From Sweltsa coloradensis (Eukaryota; Arthropoda; Insecta; Plecoptera; Chloroperlidae), in the NCBI GenBank assembly GCA_024449915.1, contig JAMZAV010000961.1:124001-188000 (forward strand): 64,000 bases of DNA. Direction: 5' to 3'. The position numbers were made by a program, and so were the translations under genes. Numbering within the stretch: the first letter of the stretch is position 1; each line of letters opens with the position of its first letter. This document shows positions 46,578 through 59,585 of the stretch, one piece after another. A model generated the notes under the pieces. That model saw only the letters and a list, made by a program, of their open reading frames with translations. It did not search any database and had not been told where the DNA came from.

Positions 46578-49500
46578 AATACATTGTAATTATTATGACG
46601 TGCTTGCTTCATTATGATTGTATTATGTAAAATAAATAGAACAAATAAGCAAGAATGAATAAATACATACATATACATCTTACGCTTTGTTTGTAATGCC
46701 ACTAGTGCATAAACAATAGTGAAACTATACATACAACACTAACTGATCGGACTATATATACTGCCGACGTGACTCTCCTGCCGTTACCTGCCATGACCGA
46801 CACATTAGTCTCTCCAAACACACGGACTAGTGATTTAGGGGTGCTTAAAAACATAACGGTACATTGAGAATTCTTCCCTGAAGGTGCCCTCTACTACCAT
46901 TACCATAAACATAGACTAAATTATCTTCGATTTCCTTCCACTTCGCCTACTGTTGATGAGTCTAAAGACGCTAACTGAAGAATAGAATATAACTGTACCT
47001 GTGTAGCAGGTAGGGGTAGGGGGTAGGGGGTGTGAAATATTACAGGTACCGTTGTAAGGGACGCTGCTGTGGGAACCCGGAAGCTCACACGGACAAAGAA
47101 CCTGCAAGATATACGATTATCATTATTGGCTATGGGAAAGGTAGCAAACCAAAAGGATACGCTATCCATGGGGGTCTTCAGAGTGTGTGAATGAATGAAA
47201 ATAGACAAGATCTTAAAGATATTGACGGCAGATGAAGTATGTTATTGATTTACGATGCGAAGGTAGATAATAATGAATGAAAACGGGGATTATATAAAAG
47301 TTGTGTGGTTCTTTGAAGTGGAAGAGGTAATTTGCTCGAGGAATCCTGAAAAGTAGGTGGTCGAAAGGGTTGGGCGTGCTACTGGAATTCACTTGTATTT
47401 TTCGAGAAGCCAATTTTGAGTTCAATACCCGGTTTGGAAGAATTAACTTTACAAAGCGGCGGTAAACAAACAAATGGTGAATAGAGTTGTAAAATTGTTG
47501 GAATAACTAGACAAGAAAGCGTACGAACAGACTGCTTGGCACGCACGGACCTGCAGGTGGAAGAGAGGGTGACGGATTGTCGGGGTCCCGCCATTCACGA
47601 TATGTTTAGTTTGTATATTTCATAAACCATAATACTCAATTATTATTCACACGTGGTATTATATACAAGCTTAGTGCATTATTACATACGTTTTCAACTA
47701 AAATATATTCTTTTAATATTAATATATTTTAATTATCTACAGCACAGCGCGAGATTTTGACACTCTCTACACCTTCAATCGTGACTTGCATTTTACTCAA
47801 TTAAATATTTTGAAGTTGTTCATTAATTATAAAATATATTTTGATTGGTATGAATTGTATTTATTTATTGGTATATAATTTATAAACATTGCGAAACTGA
47901 ATTCGATTGAGAAAGACATTAAAATAAATACATAAATGATAAATATGTTTTAAATAAACACATTACATCTTATGTTTATTTTACCCACAACCACAACGAA
48001 AGAAATTTAATTATCAACAAATTACAAGTTGAAGTAGCCTATAATCCAAAGAAACAATATAAGGTTTGCGTTCTTAGAATAATATTTTGTCAGTCTATTG
48101 TCTAAAAGCGAATGGAAATGAAACGCGTTTGAAACAATCACTCTCCATTGCGTCATACAAGTCTTCCATGTGCCGTATTTACTGTCCCAAGGTCATTGGG
48201 TGACCAATGCAAGTAAAACGAGGGTAATTGATTTTTACGTGCGTACGTCTTACTCTTACGTATTCGTCTAATCTTAGTGACCCACTGAAAGACAAGTTTC
48301 ACTGTTATTGTATATGGATTTCTCGGAGCGTTCCATGTTTTTTAATCTAGTCACACAAAGGTGGAGTAAACAAAAAATAGATAATGGTCTAGCTAGCTAC
48401 TATCCGCACTTCCGAAGTAGGTCAGGCGTGATTCTAGTACCTTCGCTGGTTTAGTGAATCATTTCGGGCGGAGATGCAGTAAAAACTAATAATGATTCAT
48501 GATCAGGTTTTGACCCACATTATGGATTTCGAAGAACCAAACCTTTCTCTGTATTTTGTAACCCAAGAAATTTCATTCATAAACGCATGAATGAAATCTT
48601 GGGAGTTGTTTTCTTTGGCAAGTAAAGTTTATATTCGCACGGAGTCTTACAACATTTCTACAACTCTCAAGTCTGTTTAGAAAACTTTGAGTGTAGATAG
48701 TAAGAGGACAATTGTAATATACGGTAATTATCCTTACCAAAACCACTTATTTTGTGTTTTCGTTTTATTCACGTGTTAAAACGATTCAATTTCATTCAGA
48801 TTTAAATTGGCCACGTTTATTATGTGATTGAGTGATGTGAAACCATAACACTAGGCAAACGAAACCATCATCATGACGTTGCTAGTAACAAGGGTAGAAT
48901 CTATTCTACCCTATTGACATGACAATATAGCACATACAGACAGTTCACCAGGGCAGATTTAAACAAATATGTACAATTAAAACAACTATGCTTTCTTGTG
49001 GACCAGTAAAACGTGAAAAACCAAAAACCAAAAAACGTGAACAATTCGATTTTAAAAATTTGATTACTACCTACTAAAAATAATTGCTTGCAGTACATTG
49101 AATATTGATACAGCATCATTATAAAACGTATGTGTTGATCTAGATTCTTCGTGTCCAAGTCAGGGCAATTGTAAATTACAATTGAGATCACATTATATAA
49201 TAATTAATTCTCAGAGATGTACAAATTTCGTTTCGGCAAAAAATCTCAAGCTTTGAAGACTTGAACGTTATGACTGTTTTCTATAAAGCTACACTCGAAT
49301 CTACTTCTTTGCAAAACATAAAATTGGCAGATAAATACAGTAAAATCGTAAATGTTGATTCCCCAAATCGCTTCTATTCTGTTCTGGAATTGCTTTACCG
49401 TGCGACTCAAACGGAAGATTCCAGAAAAATACTTCGAAACTTTCAAATTCAGCATTCCAAAACAAAGAATACCGCAGATTCCAGCTCCCGACTTGAGTTC

Positions 49501-50440
49501 TTCCAACGAACAATCCTTGCTAATCCCTTTGAGTCCTCAGTTTCCGCGCTGCAAGAAGATGTCCCCTTTCTTTCAAGGCCATCTGCTTGTCTAAGTCCCC
49601 GATGACCGCTGCGTGGGTGGTGACAAGCATGGCCAGGTGGGATTGCGTTGAGCGGCGGCCCAAAGAGGATTAGCAGTTGCCGAGTGGGCCAAATCACGTC
49701 CATTCAGACTGTAACAAAACAAAAGTGAGTGAGTGACCACCTTATTATTCTACCTGATCGGAGCCGAGGTGTAAGTGGGTCGACAGGAAGCCAACATCTC
49801 CGGAGTAACGGGGTCCCTCTGGGAAATAGCTTTCTTGGAAGAAATTAAGGTACCGTTCACATGAAGCTTATCGTCAAATGATAAAAAAATAACCTCTGTT
49901 TTGTAACAGAATTAAAATCAGTAACGTTGAAGTCATCGTATTGGTATGTTTCGCGGAACATACTTGAATCAAGATCTGATATGAGGAACGATAGTCAGTC
50001 TCACAGAGTGAAGGACGACAACGATAACGACAACGACAACGACGACGACGCAGCAATAATAAAATCACTTACAAACCATACACTAAACGCATAGATTGCA
50101 TTATTTTGTTTTGATCATTAATTATATTGGTGAATCAAGCTTTATATCGAACCAGATTGTTGCGGGTACCCAACAATTCGGGTTGGGCCGGGTAGGGTAT
50201 TACAGATAACAGAGTAAACTATTATTTGAGGTATTTCTATTTGGAGGTCGACCCGATTGTAAAAAAGTATCCGAACCGAACAAAAATATATTTTTGGGGG
50301 GGATGGTGGAGGTGCCGGTCAAGAGGTGTTTTTATTTTTTGTACGTGTGCAAAATGCCATTCAAAGAAATCCAAGCAATAGAAAATGAATTGGGAGAAAA
50401 TTCTAACGTATATGATGTGATGATAGATGCGGGTGAAGGC
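46578..50440. other. Long non-coding interval
   Basis: Nearly 3.9 kb without a supported gene. Visible items: a GGGTAGAATCTATTCTACCC hairpin at 48891-48911 and a GACAAC-rich simple run at about 50010-50050. ORFs of 60-114 codons at 46.9-47.6 and 49.2-49.7 kb overlap on both strands and have no domain signs. Confidence 0.45.
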
Positions 50441-50530
50441 CAATTACAGACCCATGCCTTATGCGGGATTCGAACCCGGCGCGCCCTCGCTTCGGACCAG
50501 CGCCCTAATCGTATTGCTCACTGCGGAAGG
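50440..50530 (-). mobile_element. tRNA-derived SINE, copy 1
   Basis: On minus: GAGCAATACGATTAGGGCGC (A-box side), CGGGTTCGAATCCCGC (B box and T-arm), then ATAAGGCATGGGTCTGTAAT and CCTTCACCCGCATC. The T-arm is perfect but the acceptor arms do not pair, so it is SINE-derived, not a tRNA gene. The downstream motif is shared with 57181-57275. Confidence 0.65.
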
Positions 50531-50540
50531 ATAGCATAGC

Positions 50541-51868
50541 ATGTCAATATATTATGATTCATCACCAAATTCACAATATATTTAAATATAGATACTGCTC
50601 AAATTAAATTAAAAATGTAGGGAAAGGGAGTATAATTATATGAAATAATTTCCTGTTCATTTGTGAGCCACAGAACAAATTTGTTTGTGAATAGAGTCAA
50701 CAATAATCACGCTTTAATTGCACGTTGGTGTTACTAATAATTGAAATAATTATAAATAATGCATCAGTATGTTCCTTCCATTGCCCTTCGTTGCCCTGAC
50801 CTATAGAGGTTGACGCCCCCTTTTCTGTGACAAAGAGGATCTTGCACGTCGACTCACGTCCCACAGTGTACTGATAGCAAATGATTTCGAAAATAAGTAA
50901 TTAAACAGCTACAGATAATTTTTAGGACATTAGTCCAGAAGAAACCTAAACGATGCGATGCGGCTGTATTGTTTGGGAAAGTTTCTAACAGCCATCCAAC
51001 CATCACACGATGTTTTATCAAGCGTGACACGAACATGAAGAGAGGTTACTCACTCGCACACTTTACTTTTTGTTCTGACCAATTAGTTAATGATTGTCTC
51101 AAGTGGATCTGTCTTCAACGACATAATTACTGACTGGCGGCCTTGGGAAGAGACACTGATATAACTACTGACTCAGTTACGAAGAATTCAGTGTAATCTT
51201 CGTCTTCTGTTCGACCTTGCATTTAAAATGTAAATGTTTGTTTTGCGTCACTTTGTTTTACGACTTTTCTATTTCTGTCTGTCATGAAATTAATAGTCTT
51301 GGATGACAAAACGAAAAGCAACATTACTCACAAACAAAAAACCGTATTTAAAATCTAATATTTTGTAAAACTACGTCGTGCAATGAGATCTTTCTTTATC
51401 TTCTCCGGTTCTATTTATACTTTGAATTATAAGTGACAGGACGCGTACAATGAAATGCGCTTTCAGGAAATCGTCAAATAATGAAGTCACACATGAAGTG
51501 TTGACGGAAATGACTAGGGTATCTTTTCTGGGCTTTATATCACACTTGTTACTCGTTACGTGTCCAACAATCACTTCCGATATAGATAGTGATACCGGCT
51601 TTCTATGTGATGACTCAGTGTCTGCCTAGTTGTGCATGCGGTTTGTGATTTGTTTGTAAATTGTTTATTTGTTTGGACACATATTGGTGGTGGCGTAGCG
51701 TAGTTTGAAGCCAAAGTAATGTGGATAAGGAGGCAGAACCTACCTAAACTTGGAATTGTCTAGCTAAACCTTGATAATGTAGCATGCAAACATGACTCCA
51801 TATGTTGTGACTTCGATTACCATCGCTGACAACTTCACTTAGTCGTTTCTAGTTTTTGTGCGAATTTT
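50541..51868. other. Non-coding interval, nothing recognised
   Basis: AT-rich, no domain-bearing ORF. Confidence 0.4.
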
Positions 51869-52554
51869 TTGGGATGAGCGTAGCGAGCGAAGCGAAGATT
51901 CCATTCTACTACACTGGAGAAAAAAATCCGGAATGTTTTTTTTTTCTTCTTTTTTTCTTTTTGTATTTTTGTCTGTTTGTCCACACGATTCCGGCTAAAC
52001 CGATACTCCGATTGCGATGAAATTTAATGAAGGCCTTCGAAATCTCTGAACTTAGAACTGCCACGTTTTTGAGCGCAATCGGAAAATTTTTTCTCATGAA
52101 AATCGCAATTTTACGATTTTTTTCGATTTTTAAAAAATTTCTTCGACTTACAACACCTACATGCTTAATCCGATTTTAATGATTTTTGCACAGAACCTTT
52201 ATTTTATGAATTAAGATATTCTTGTGAAATTTGAGCGCAATTAAAAAAATATTTATCATAAAAATCGAAATTTTACGGGTTTTTTCTTTTTTTAAACAAT
52301 TCTTTGACTTATAACACCTACATGCTTTATCCGATTGAAATTATTTTTTCGCAGAACCTTAATTTTATGAATTAATATATTATTGTTAAATTTGAGCGCA
52401 ACTGAGTAATTATTTCTTAAAAATAAATTTAATTTTACGATTTTTTTTAAACAATTACGTTTTTATTAAAAAAATAAATTTAATTTTTAATTTAATTTAA
52501 TTTAATTTAAAAAAAATTAGATTTTTAACCTACATTTTTTCAAACCAGACTATT

Positions 52555-54072
52555 TTGGAAGAGGGAAAGATAGCATTGCCAGTGGAAGATCTTTTAACTG
52601 AAGGAGGTATTATACAAAATGATAATGACATTAAATGGAATAAACAAATAAACCAAGAAATTACGAACGAAAAGGAACCTAATGAATGTATTGAGATAAC
52701 ATCGAGGTTTGAAGATAATAGGAGAACGAAACCTAATGCAAATAACGGCAAAAGAATCAAGCTTGGCACTCTAAACATAATCACTTTGACTGGAAAAGTG
52801 GAAGAAATAGTTGATTTAATGAAGAGTAAAGGGTTAGATATATTGGGTCTGAGTGAGACAAAATGGAAGAAAGAGGGTGAGAAAAAACTAAGAGGTGATT
52901 TCAAACTGGTGTGGTCTGGTGGAAATTCAGGGAAAAATGGAGTGGGTTTTGTTCTGAGTCCAGCTATCACAGATTACATTGTGGATATTACACACATTAG
53001 TGACAGAATTATTAAATTGAAATTGTGCATACAAAAGAACAATTTAATAATCATACAATGCTATGCTCCCCAAGGAGGTCTCTCAAAAAGTGAAAAAGAT
53101 GCATGGTTGGAGGAACTGGAAGGAATGTGTAATGGTACTGGTGAAATAATAATAATGGGAGATATGAATGCAAGGGTGGGCAATTGCCGTATAAGCAACG
53201 AGGATGTTTTGGGCCCCTTTGGATATGGCGAAAGAAACCAAGAAGGGGAAAATCTGCTCAGTTTTTGTGCTAGGAACGGGCTAAAAATAGCCAATAGTTG
53301 GTTTCAAAAGAGGACCTCCCACCAAATAACAAGATACTCATGGGATGGGGAACATAAATCAGTGATTGACTACTTTTGTATTGGCAAAGAAGTAATGAAA
53401 ATGGTGAATGATGTTAGGGTATATCCAAATATATCTCTAGATAGCGACCACAGGTTATTGGTTGCATCTCTCGATATAGTTCGTCCAAGAAACCCACCCA
53501 CAAAACAGAATACAAGAATACGAGTGTGGAAACTCCAACAGGATGATTTGAGGAAAGAATATCAAAGTTTGGTAATGCAGAAATTACCTGTTGGTACTTT
53601 ATTGGGAGTAGAAGAAGAGTGGAATGCAATGAGAAATGTATTGGTGTCCAGTGCTGAGGTAGTGTGTGGTAGACCTAAAGGGAAAAGGAGGGAAAAGGAA
53701 ACTCCATGGTGGAATGCAGAAGTAAAAAAAGTTATAAGAGAAAAACAGGAAGCATGGAAGGTTAAAGAGAATATCAGGTCTGAAGAAAATGTAAAATTAT
53801 ACCAGCAGTGTAAGTATAAAGTAAAAAGAGTCATAGAAAATGAGAAAAAGAAATCGATGAAGGTTTTTGCGGATAAATTGGAGGCAGATTATCATGGCAA
53901 TAAGAAGATGTTATATGGGTTAATTAAAAGGAAGCGGAGAAATGAAGAAGTGCAGAACTTCATGTTAAATGAAAATGGTGAATTGATTACTGACCCTTGC
54001 AAGCTAAAGGAGGAATGGTATCATATTTTAAGAATTTACTCAATGTTGGAGAAGGTAACGAGGGAAGTTTAG
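52555..54072 (+). pseudogene. RTE LINE apurinic-like endonuclease and linker
   Basis: 505 codons opening with TTG, not ATG. After about 65 poorly conserved residues comes an exonuclease/endonuclease/phosphatase-fold endonuclease that nicks the target DNA. LGTLNIITLTGKVEEIVDLM opens it, LGLSETKWKKEG carries the catalytic Glu, IIMGDMNARVGN carries the Asp/Asn pair, and SLDSDHRLLVASL carries the final SDH. It spans about residues 65-305. A charged, probably coiled linker follows (KKVIREKQEAWKVKE...). The frame then goes wrong near 54020, where a one-base indel separates it from the RT frame. Proteins annotated as craniofacial development protein 2-like in invertebrate genomes are this kind of LINE endonuclease. 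Confidence 0.85.
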
Positions 54073-55277
54073 GAGAAGTGAATAGTGTACGAACATTAAA
54101 GGAAAATGAGGAAAAAGTGAACATTCAGCAGCAAGAGGAAATTGTGGAAACTGAAATATCAAGACTCGAAGTAGAAGAATCAATCAAACGGATGAAAAAT
54201 GGAAAAGCCCCAGGAGCTGATGAAGTTACAGTTGAGATGTTGAAGGCAGCAGGTAAGAGTGGAGTAGAATGGATGTGGAGAGTAGTAAATTCAGTTTGGA
54301 AGTATAAAGAAATCCCAGATGACTGGACTAAAAGTGTGATTGTACCAATTTTTAAGAAGGGAAATCGCAAGGTTTGTAAGAACTACAGAGGCATATCACT
54401 CATGAGTCAGGGTGCGAAACTGTACGAGAGAGTGCTCGAGAGACGGTTAAGAGATCATGTTGAATTGTTGCTGAGAGAGGAACAGTATGGTTGTAGACCT
54501 GGCAGATCCACAATAGATCTCTTATTTGCTGTACGTCAAATAATGGAAGGTCGGTGGGAGGAGGACGAATCCATGAACATGGTGTTCTTAGATCTTGAAA
54601 AAGCATATGACTCTGTACCAAGGGATACAGTTTGGGCATCCTTGCAGGCGTTTAATGTAGACAATGACCTTATAGAACGTATTAAAACCATGCACGTGAA
54701 TGGAAAGAGTTGTGTACAAACATGCCATGGAAGAACTGAATGGTTCAAGGTGGAGTGTGGTCTGAGGCAAGGCAGTGTATTGTCGCCACTTTTATTTATA
54801 GTGGTGATGGATGCTATGCTCAGAGAAGCAGAGCCGGAAAGAGACCAATCATCGAAAACAATGATCTTTGTAGATGATATTGTTGTATGGGGTGAGTCTC
54901 ATGAAGAAGTGCAACGTAGAGTAGATGCATGGAGTAAGGTTACAGAAGCAAACAACATGAAGTTAAGTCAAAGTAAGAGTGAGCAACTGATAATGGCAAA
55001 GAAGTATCGGCCGAAGGAGAAGAAAATAGTTTTAAGAGGCAAAGAGATAAGGAGAAAGTTAGAGTTTAAATACCTAGGCAGTATGTTAGGTAGTAACGCT
55101 AAAATTGACCAAGAAATATCTAGAAGGGTTAACCTAGCAGAAGGTTTCTACCAATCTGTAAGGAAACTGTTATGGAATGAGGATATGCCTAGAAATGCAA
55201 GCTGCTACTTTACAAACTATTTTCGTCCCAATACTGACGTATGCTTCAGCGACCTGGACTCTGGGAAAACAATGTGA
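53997..55277 (+). pseudogene. RTE LINE reverse transcriptase
   Basis: The RT frame, overlapping the endonuclease frame after the indel. It continues YFKNLLNVGEGNEG, then MKNGKAPGADEVTVEML, CKNYRGISLMSQGAKLYERV, EEQYGCRPGRSTIDLLF, motif A MVFLDLEKAYDSVPRD, motif B GLRQGSVLSPLLFIVVMDAM and the active site FVDDIVVWGE. VDD in place of ADD is common in RTE-clade enzymes. After the palm comes FKYLGSMLGSNAKIDQEISR. A second indel near 55190 moves the continuation to another frame. Confidence 0.88.
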
Positions 55278-55724
55278 AAATCGTCTAGTTGCCTCAGAAA
55301 TGAAATTTCTTAGAAGTGTATTGGGGTTAACTAAAATGGATAAAGTGAGAAGTAGTGTGATAAGGAAGGAACTGGGTGTTGAAAGTTTGAGGTGGCGTAT
55401 TGGAAGGGAGCGACTGAGATGGTTTGGACACATGAAAAGGATGGAAAATGAAAGAATACCAAGAAGAGAATTGCAAGGTTAACAGGGAATAAAAGAAAAG
55501 TAGGAAGACCAAGAGATAGGTGGATAGACCAAATTAAACAAAGCGTAGAAGAGAGAGACGTATCTTGGGTAGATGTAGAATTGGGAAGATGGTGGGAAGA
55601 TCGGAAGAAATGGAGAGACTTGGTAAAAATGCAGCAGGATATGGAAGAGTTGTCCGATGAAGAGGAGGCTGAAGTAGTTGTGTCAGGTTTGGCTAACCGG
55701 CAGCTAAGAGCCAAAATAGCTTGA
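55189..55724 (+). pseudogene. RTE LINE C-terminal region
   Basis: From 55189 the frame reads LEMQAATLQTIFVPILTYAS and ATWTLGKQCENRLVASEMKF, then RWRIGRERLRWFGHMKRMEN. A one-base change near 55475 interrupts it, after which IARLTGNKRKVGRPRDRW follows, ending ANRQLRAKIA and a stop at 55722-55724. The GRPR.RW motif and FGH..RM are usual for the C-terminus of RTE and related LINEs. Confidence 0.8.
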
Positions 55725-55896
55725 ATAAATGGAGCAAACGCTCCCCCCAACCTGAACACTAGTTTGGAAATGGGGAAGGATATAAAAAAAAAAATGATTT
55801 TGCCACAGAACAACAGAAAATTCGCATAACACATGGCAGCTCAATGCACCAATTACGCTCATCCAACAACGCGGCGGGACTTAAGCGTTTTCCTAG

Positions 55897-57180
55897 TAGT
55901 TTACATCGCGAATGAATATGAGATTGGGAATTAGAAATAACATATATACCATGGACAAATTATCAAATTTTAGAGGAACAAAACGCACTCTCAGCTGTCA
56001 CCATACTGGTAATCGGATAGTGGTGGTTGGTTTGTACTTTGCATCCTGCAAAGCGCAAATTGATTAATTTTAATTGATGGCATTCGGTTATTTGTGTATT
56101 AATAGAAAAATCAACCAATGCAGGGCAAATAATAAAACAATCCATGCTCTAATGACCGAAAAATTAACTTATTTTATCATATTATATTATCTTATCATAG
56201 GTAGATATTACAAATTGATTGTGGTTGTAATTTAAATAACACTACGCAATAAAAACCATCTCTTGGGGTGATGCGAAACAATCATATTTCTGAAACAACC
56301 CAAAAAAGTCTTACAAAATATTCACTACTGTTGACGTATGTTACAAAAACTTTAACTTTATATAATACCCTTCCTTCCTTCCCCATCACGTTATCGTTAC
56401 GCACACGGATCCATGATACGTAGATATCTACTTATTTTCTTATGTTGTATTTTCGTAGCCTATTTCTATGAGTCCGTGCTTTTATATTCAGACAATCAAT
56501 ATAACCCGAGAGGAGAGAACTGAGATAATGTTGATAACTTTATTAAAATTTGTTCTTGGCAATACATTTCACCGCATCACCAGAAGCCAGTGACTAAAAC
56601 TATCCTTGCAAAAATGTGTTCAGCATCTTAATCTTCTTTTTCCTAAGACTATGTGCAACTATGCCACATTTTTCAATGTGTTCACCTTTGCAAATTAGAA
56701 AAATTAACGTGCAACAATCTGCTCGACTTATTTTTGTGATATATTAACAATTAAAAAATTATTTTTGTGATATAACACGACGGCGTCTCATTCTCTCCCA
56801 CGCCCAATGAATGAGACAATCACTAAATGCAATTATCAAGCAAGGTACACGACCTCCAACCCACCCATGCAGCCAACATTCAGGCGAGAGGCTGTGCACT
56901 CGATTAGCATTGTTATACAATGGCGAGGTTCCAAGTGCACAGATATTATTTATTACACTCCAAATGTGCATGTAGTCATCAACAGCAGGCGAGGCTTTGT
57001 CATATGAAACCTCCACGGGTGAGGCGGCCATTGGAAATTGCTTTAGAGTTTAGAGATGTTACTTTTTTGTTTTGTGTTGTGTTGACTTCAGAACATGTAA
57101 GTAAAATGTTTGGTGGAAAATTACGAACGTGTATATTATTATAAACCGTTTACTTATGTTTTAGTAAAACATTTCACACA
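55897..57180. other. Non-coding interval, nothing recognised
   Basis: AT-rich, with short ORFs on both strands at 56.75-57.15 kb and no recognised domain. Confidence 0.4.
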
Positions 57181-57290
57181 TGGCGTATGGCTCAACAAGA
57201 GGACGTGGGTTCGAATCTCTCATCATAAGGCATAGGTTTTTTGTAGTTATCCTTCACCCTCATCTTATCGTTTCGAATAGCCTTATTGCA
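57181..57290 (+). mobile_element. tRNA-derived SINE, copy 2
   Basis: GTGGGTTCGAATCTCTCATC, then ATAAGGCATAGGTTTTTTGT and CCTTCACCCTCATCTTATCG, parallel to the copy at 50440-50530. The tRNA-like part is more decayed. Confidence 0.6.
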
Positions 57291-58776
57291 TTAAATCTAT
57301 TAAATTCCAAAAAAATATATACCTTCTACTAGTCTACTACATCATTTTGTTAGCTAATGTTCAAAGTTACCATCATTTTCGCCTCACGGCGGCATCGATA
57401 AACACACTTTCTGCGACGAGTTCCAATAACTACTAATGTCCATTCTTGAACGCATACAACTAACTGCCTTTCACATTAGTCATCATCACCAACACATAAT
57501 TCAATTTCAATCAATTCACAGCCCAGTACCAGACCCACATAACAAGTGAAATAATGAAAATGTCTTATTAAAAAAAAAAAAAATGAGTTTTTAGGTACCC
57601 ATTTATAAACATTGTTAAATTAGTTAAAAACCATCTAGCGTACATAAAAAGTATATTAAAAATAGCTGGAACTCCCTCCCAGCAGTTTGGGTTGTCAGGA
57701 CACATTAAAAAAGTATTATTTATATTATAATATTTTATTAAACAATAAATCATTACAAAATCACAGCGAGCACACCGGCGCCTACAAGTGGACAGATACA
57801 GAGCCATTATTTCTCAGAGGGGGGGGGGGGCACAGTAAACAGGGTTATCTGCATTCATTAATAGCAACAAAATCTTCATCATTATCATCACAAGTTCAGC
57901 CTCCGCGGGCACGTGCTAAAGCGCGTTGATCCATGCACCACCTTTCTGACACGCACACTGACGTATACAGCGTCCAGCTGTCCTCGCCTCCATCTGTCAA
58001 CCAGAACCAGAGGTGTCTGACTGACCGGTGACCGCTCACCTGCACTGCAGCCTTGTTAGTCGGGTTGACCAGCACTTCATCAGCTGGTCAGAAACTTCAT
58101 AAACACGCTGCTAAGTGAGGCCATTCTTTGCGATAGCTGGGGTTAGTTCAGTAAGTGAGCGATCTGTTTGGGCGGTGGTGATATGCTAAAAGGTCAAAAG
58201 TACGTGAAAATATGTGGTATTACATTCTAATGAGTGCAAAAGGTTCCAGGTTCGTTTCCCGCTTTAAACCTAAGTTGATGTAAATTGGATTTGATATTGT
58301 GTATGAACGCGGTGACTTTGAAAGTTGAAACACTTCTTGCAACGAAGCACAAAGTTACTGCAAATAAACCTCGCTGATTGATCGTGTCCAACCACATGGC
58401 GGCTATTTCCCACTTCAAATATACACATCTCTATAGTTGACCATTGTTCGCACGGTCTTAGATGGTTCGCTCGAAAGTCCTCTAGTTATGTGACTGACTG
58501 AGTGAATCTAGCTAGATAATAAATACCAATCTATTTATTTGTTTATATTTCAAACTGATGTACGAAACGAATATCGATTAACCATAATGCGACACACAGT
58601 AAAGGTAGCCTCTACATATATCGACGATTGGTAAATAGATAAATAACATACATCACTGTTCAATCTGTTTGATATAGAAAGTCTATCTTTTGCTAGGTGT
58701 GTGTAGGCTACACCTAGCAAAAAAGGCCGTGTAGGTTCTACCCTTCTTATCTCTATCGTCATAGTAATCATAATAA
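57291..58776. other. Non-coding interval, nothing recognised
   Basis: Contains an A run at 57570-57583 and a G run near 57820. A B-box-like GGTTCCAGGTTCGTTTCCCG lies at about 58231-58250, possibly another decayed SINE. Confidence 0.4.
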
Positions 58777-59585
58777 CTAGGAAAACGCTTAAGTCCAGCC
58801 GCGTTGTTGGATGAGCGTATATGGTGCATTGAGATGCCATGTGTTACGCGGATTTTCTGTTGTTCTTTGAAAAAAATCATTACTAACTCGAAGATTTTTT
58901 TTAAATTTAAAATTTAAAAATTTATAAAAAATTAACTTAATTTTATAATTAAATTAAATAAAATAAAAAATTAACTTAGTTGTTTTAATTAATCGTAATT
59001 TTTTAAAAAGAAAAAAAATCGTTTTAAATTGCAATTGCATAAGAAATAATTATTTCGATGGCGCTCAAATTTAACACGAACATATTAATTCATGAAATTA
59101 AGGTTCTGTAAAAAAATCATTACAATAGGATAAAGCATGTAGGTGTTATAAGTCAAAGAATTGGTTTTAAAAAGAAAAAAAAGAAAAAATTTTGATTTTC
59201 ATGAGAAATAATTTTTCGATTACGCTCAAATTTCACACGAATATCTTAATTCATAAAATTAAGGTTCTGTGAAAAAATCATTACAATCGGATAAAGCATG
59301 TAGGTGTTATAAGTCGAAGAAATTTTTTAAAAATCGAAAAAAATCGTAAAATTGCGTTTTTTATGTGAAAAAATTTCCCGATTGCGCTCAAAAACGTGGC
59401 AGTTCTAAGTTCAGAGATTTCAAAGGTCTCCATAAAATTTCATTGCAATCGGAGTATCGGTTTAGCCGGAATCGTGTTAACAAACACACAAAAATACAGA
59501 AAGAAAGAAGAAAAAAAAAACATTCCGGATTTTTTTCTCCAGTGTAGTGAAATGGAATCTTCGCTTCGCTCGCTACGCCATCCAA
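58777..59585 (-). mobile_element. Helentron-like family A copy A11, complete
   Basis: On minus: TTGGATGGCGTAGCGAGCG (two bases lost from GATGAGCG), ATCCGGAATG, three body repeats, CGCTCATCCAAC, hairpin AACGC/GCGTT, CCTAG before T. A 60-codon plus ORF inside is not a gene. Confidence 0.8.

Larger units (their letters stand above)
52526..55795 (+). mobile_element. RTE-type LINE, near-complete, candidate TSD GATTTT
   Basis: 3.27 kb. GATTTT stands on both sides (52520-52525 and 55796-55801), and the intact Helentron copies have one such site there. The coding region runs from the start to the stop at 55722-55724 but needs frame changes at about 54020, 55190 and 55475. The 3' end is short and finishes GGATATAAAAAAAAAA. 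No promoter region is visible before the coding part, so it may be slightly 5'-truncated. Confidence 0.8.
51869..55896 (+). mobile_element. Helentron-like family A copy A10, split by an RTE LINE
   Basis: Left part 51869-52525 (GGATGAGCGTAGCG start with one extra G, ATCCGGAATG, three body repeats). Right part 55796-55896 (CACAGAACAACAG to hairpin and TTCCTAG before T). Without the LINE it is about 0.76 kb and collinear with copy A1. The LINE therefore inserted into an already resident Helentron. Confidence 0.82.

Noticed and set aside
49246..49703. Overlapping ORFs on both strands
   Set aside because: Several frames are open at once over the same 450 bp, none with domain signs, so openness is probably chance.
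50440..50530. tRNA gene
   Set aside because: T-arm is good but the acceptor strands do not pair and the anticodon loop is irregular; it shares a tail with another SINE copy.
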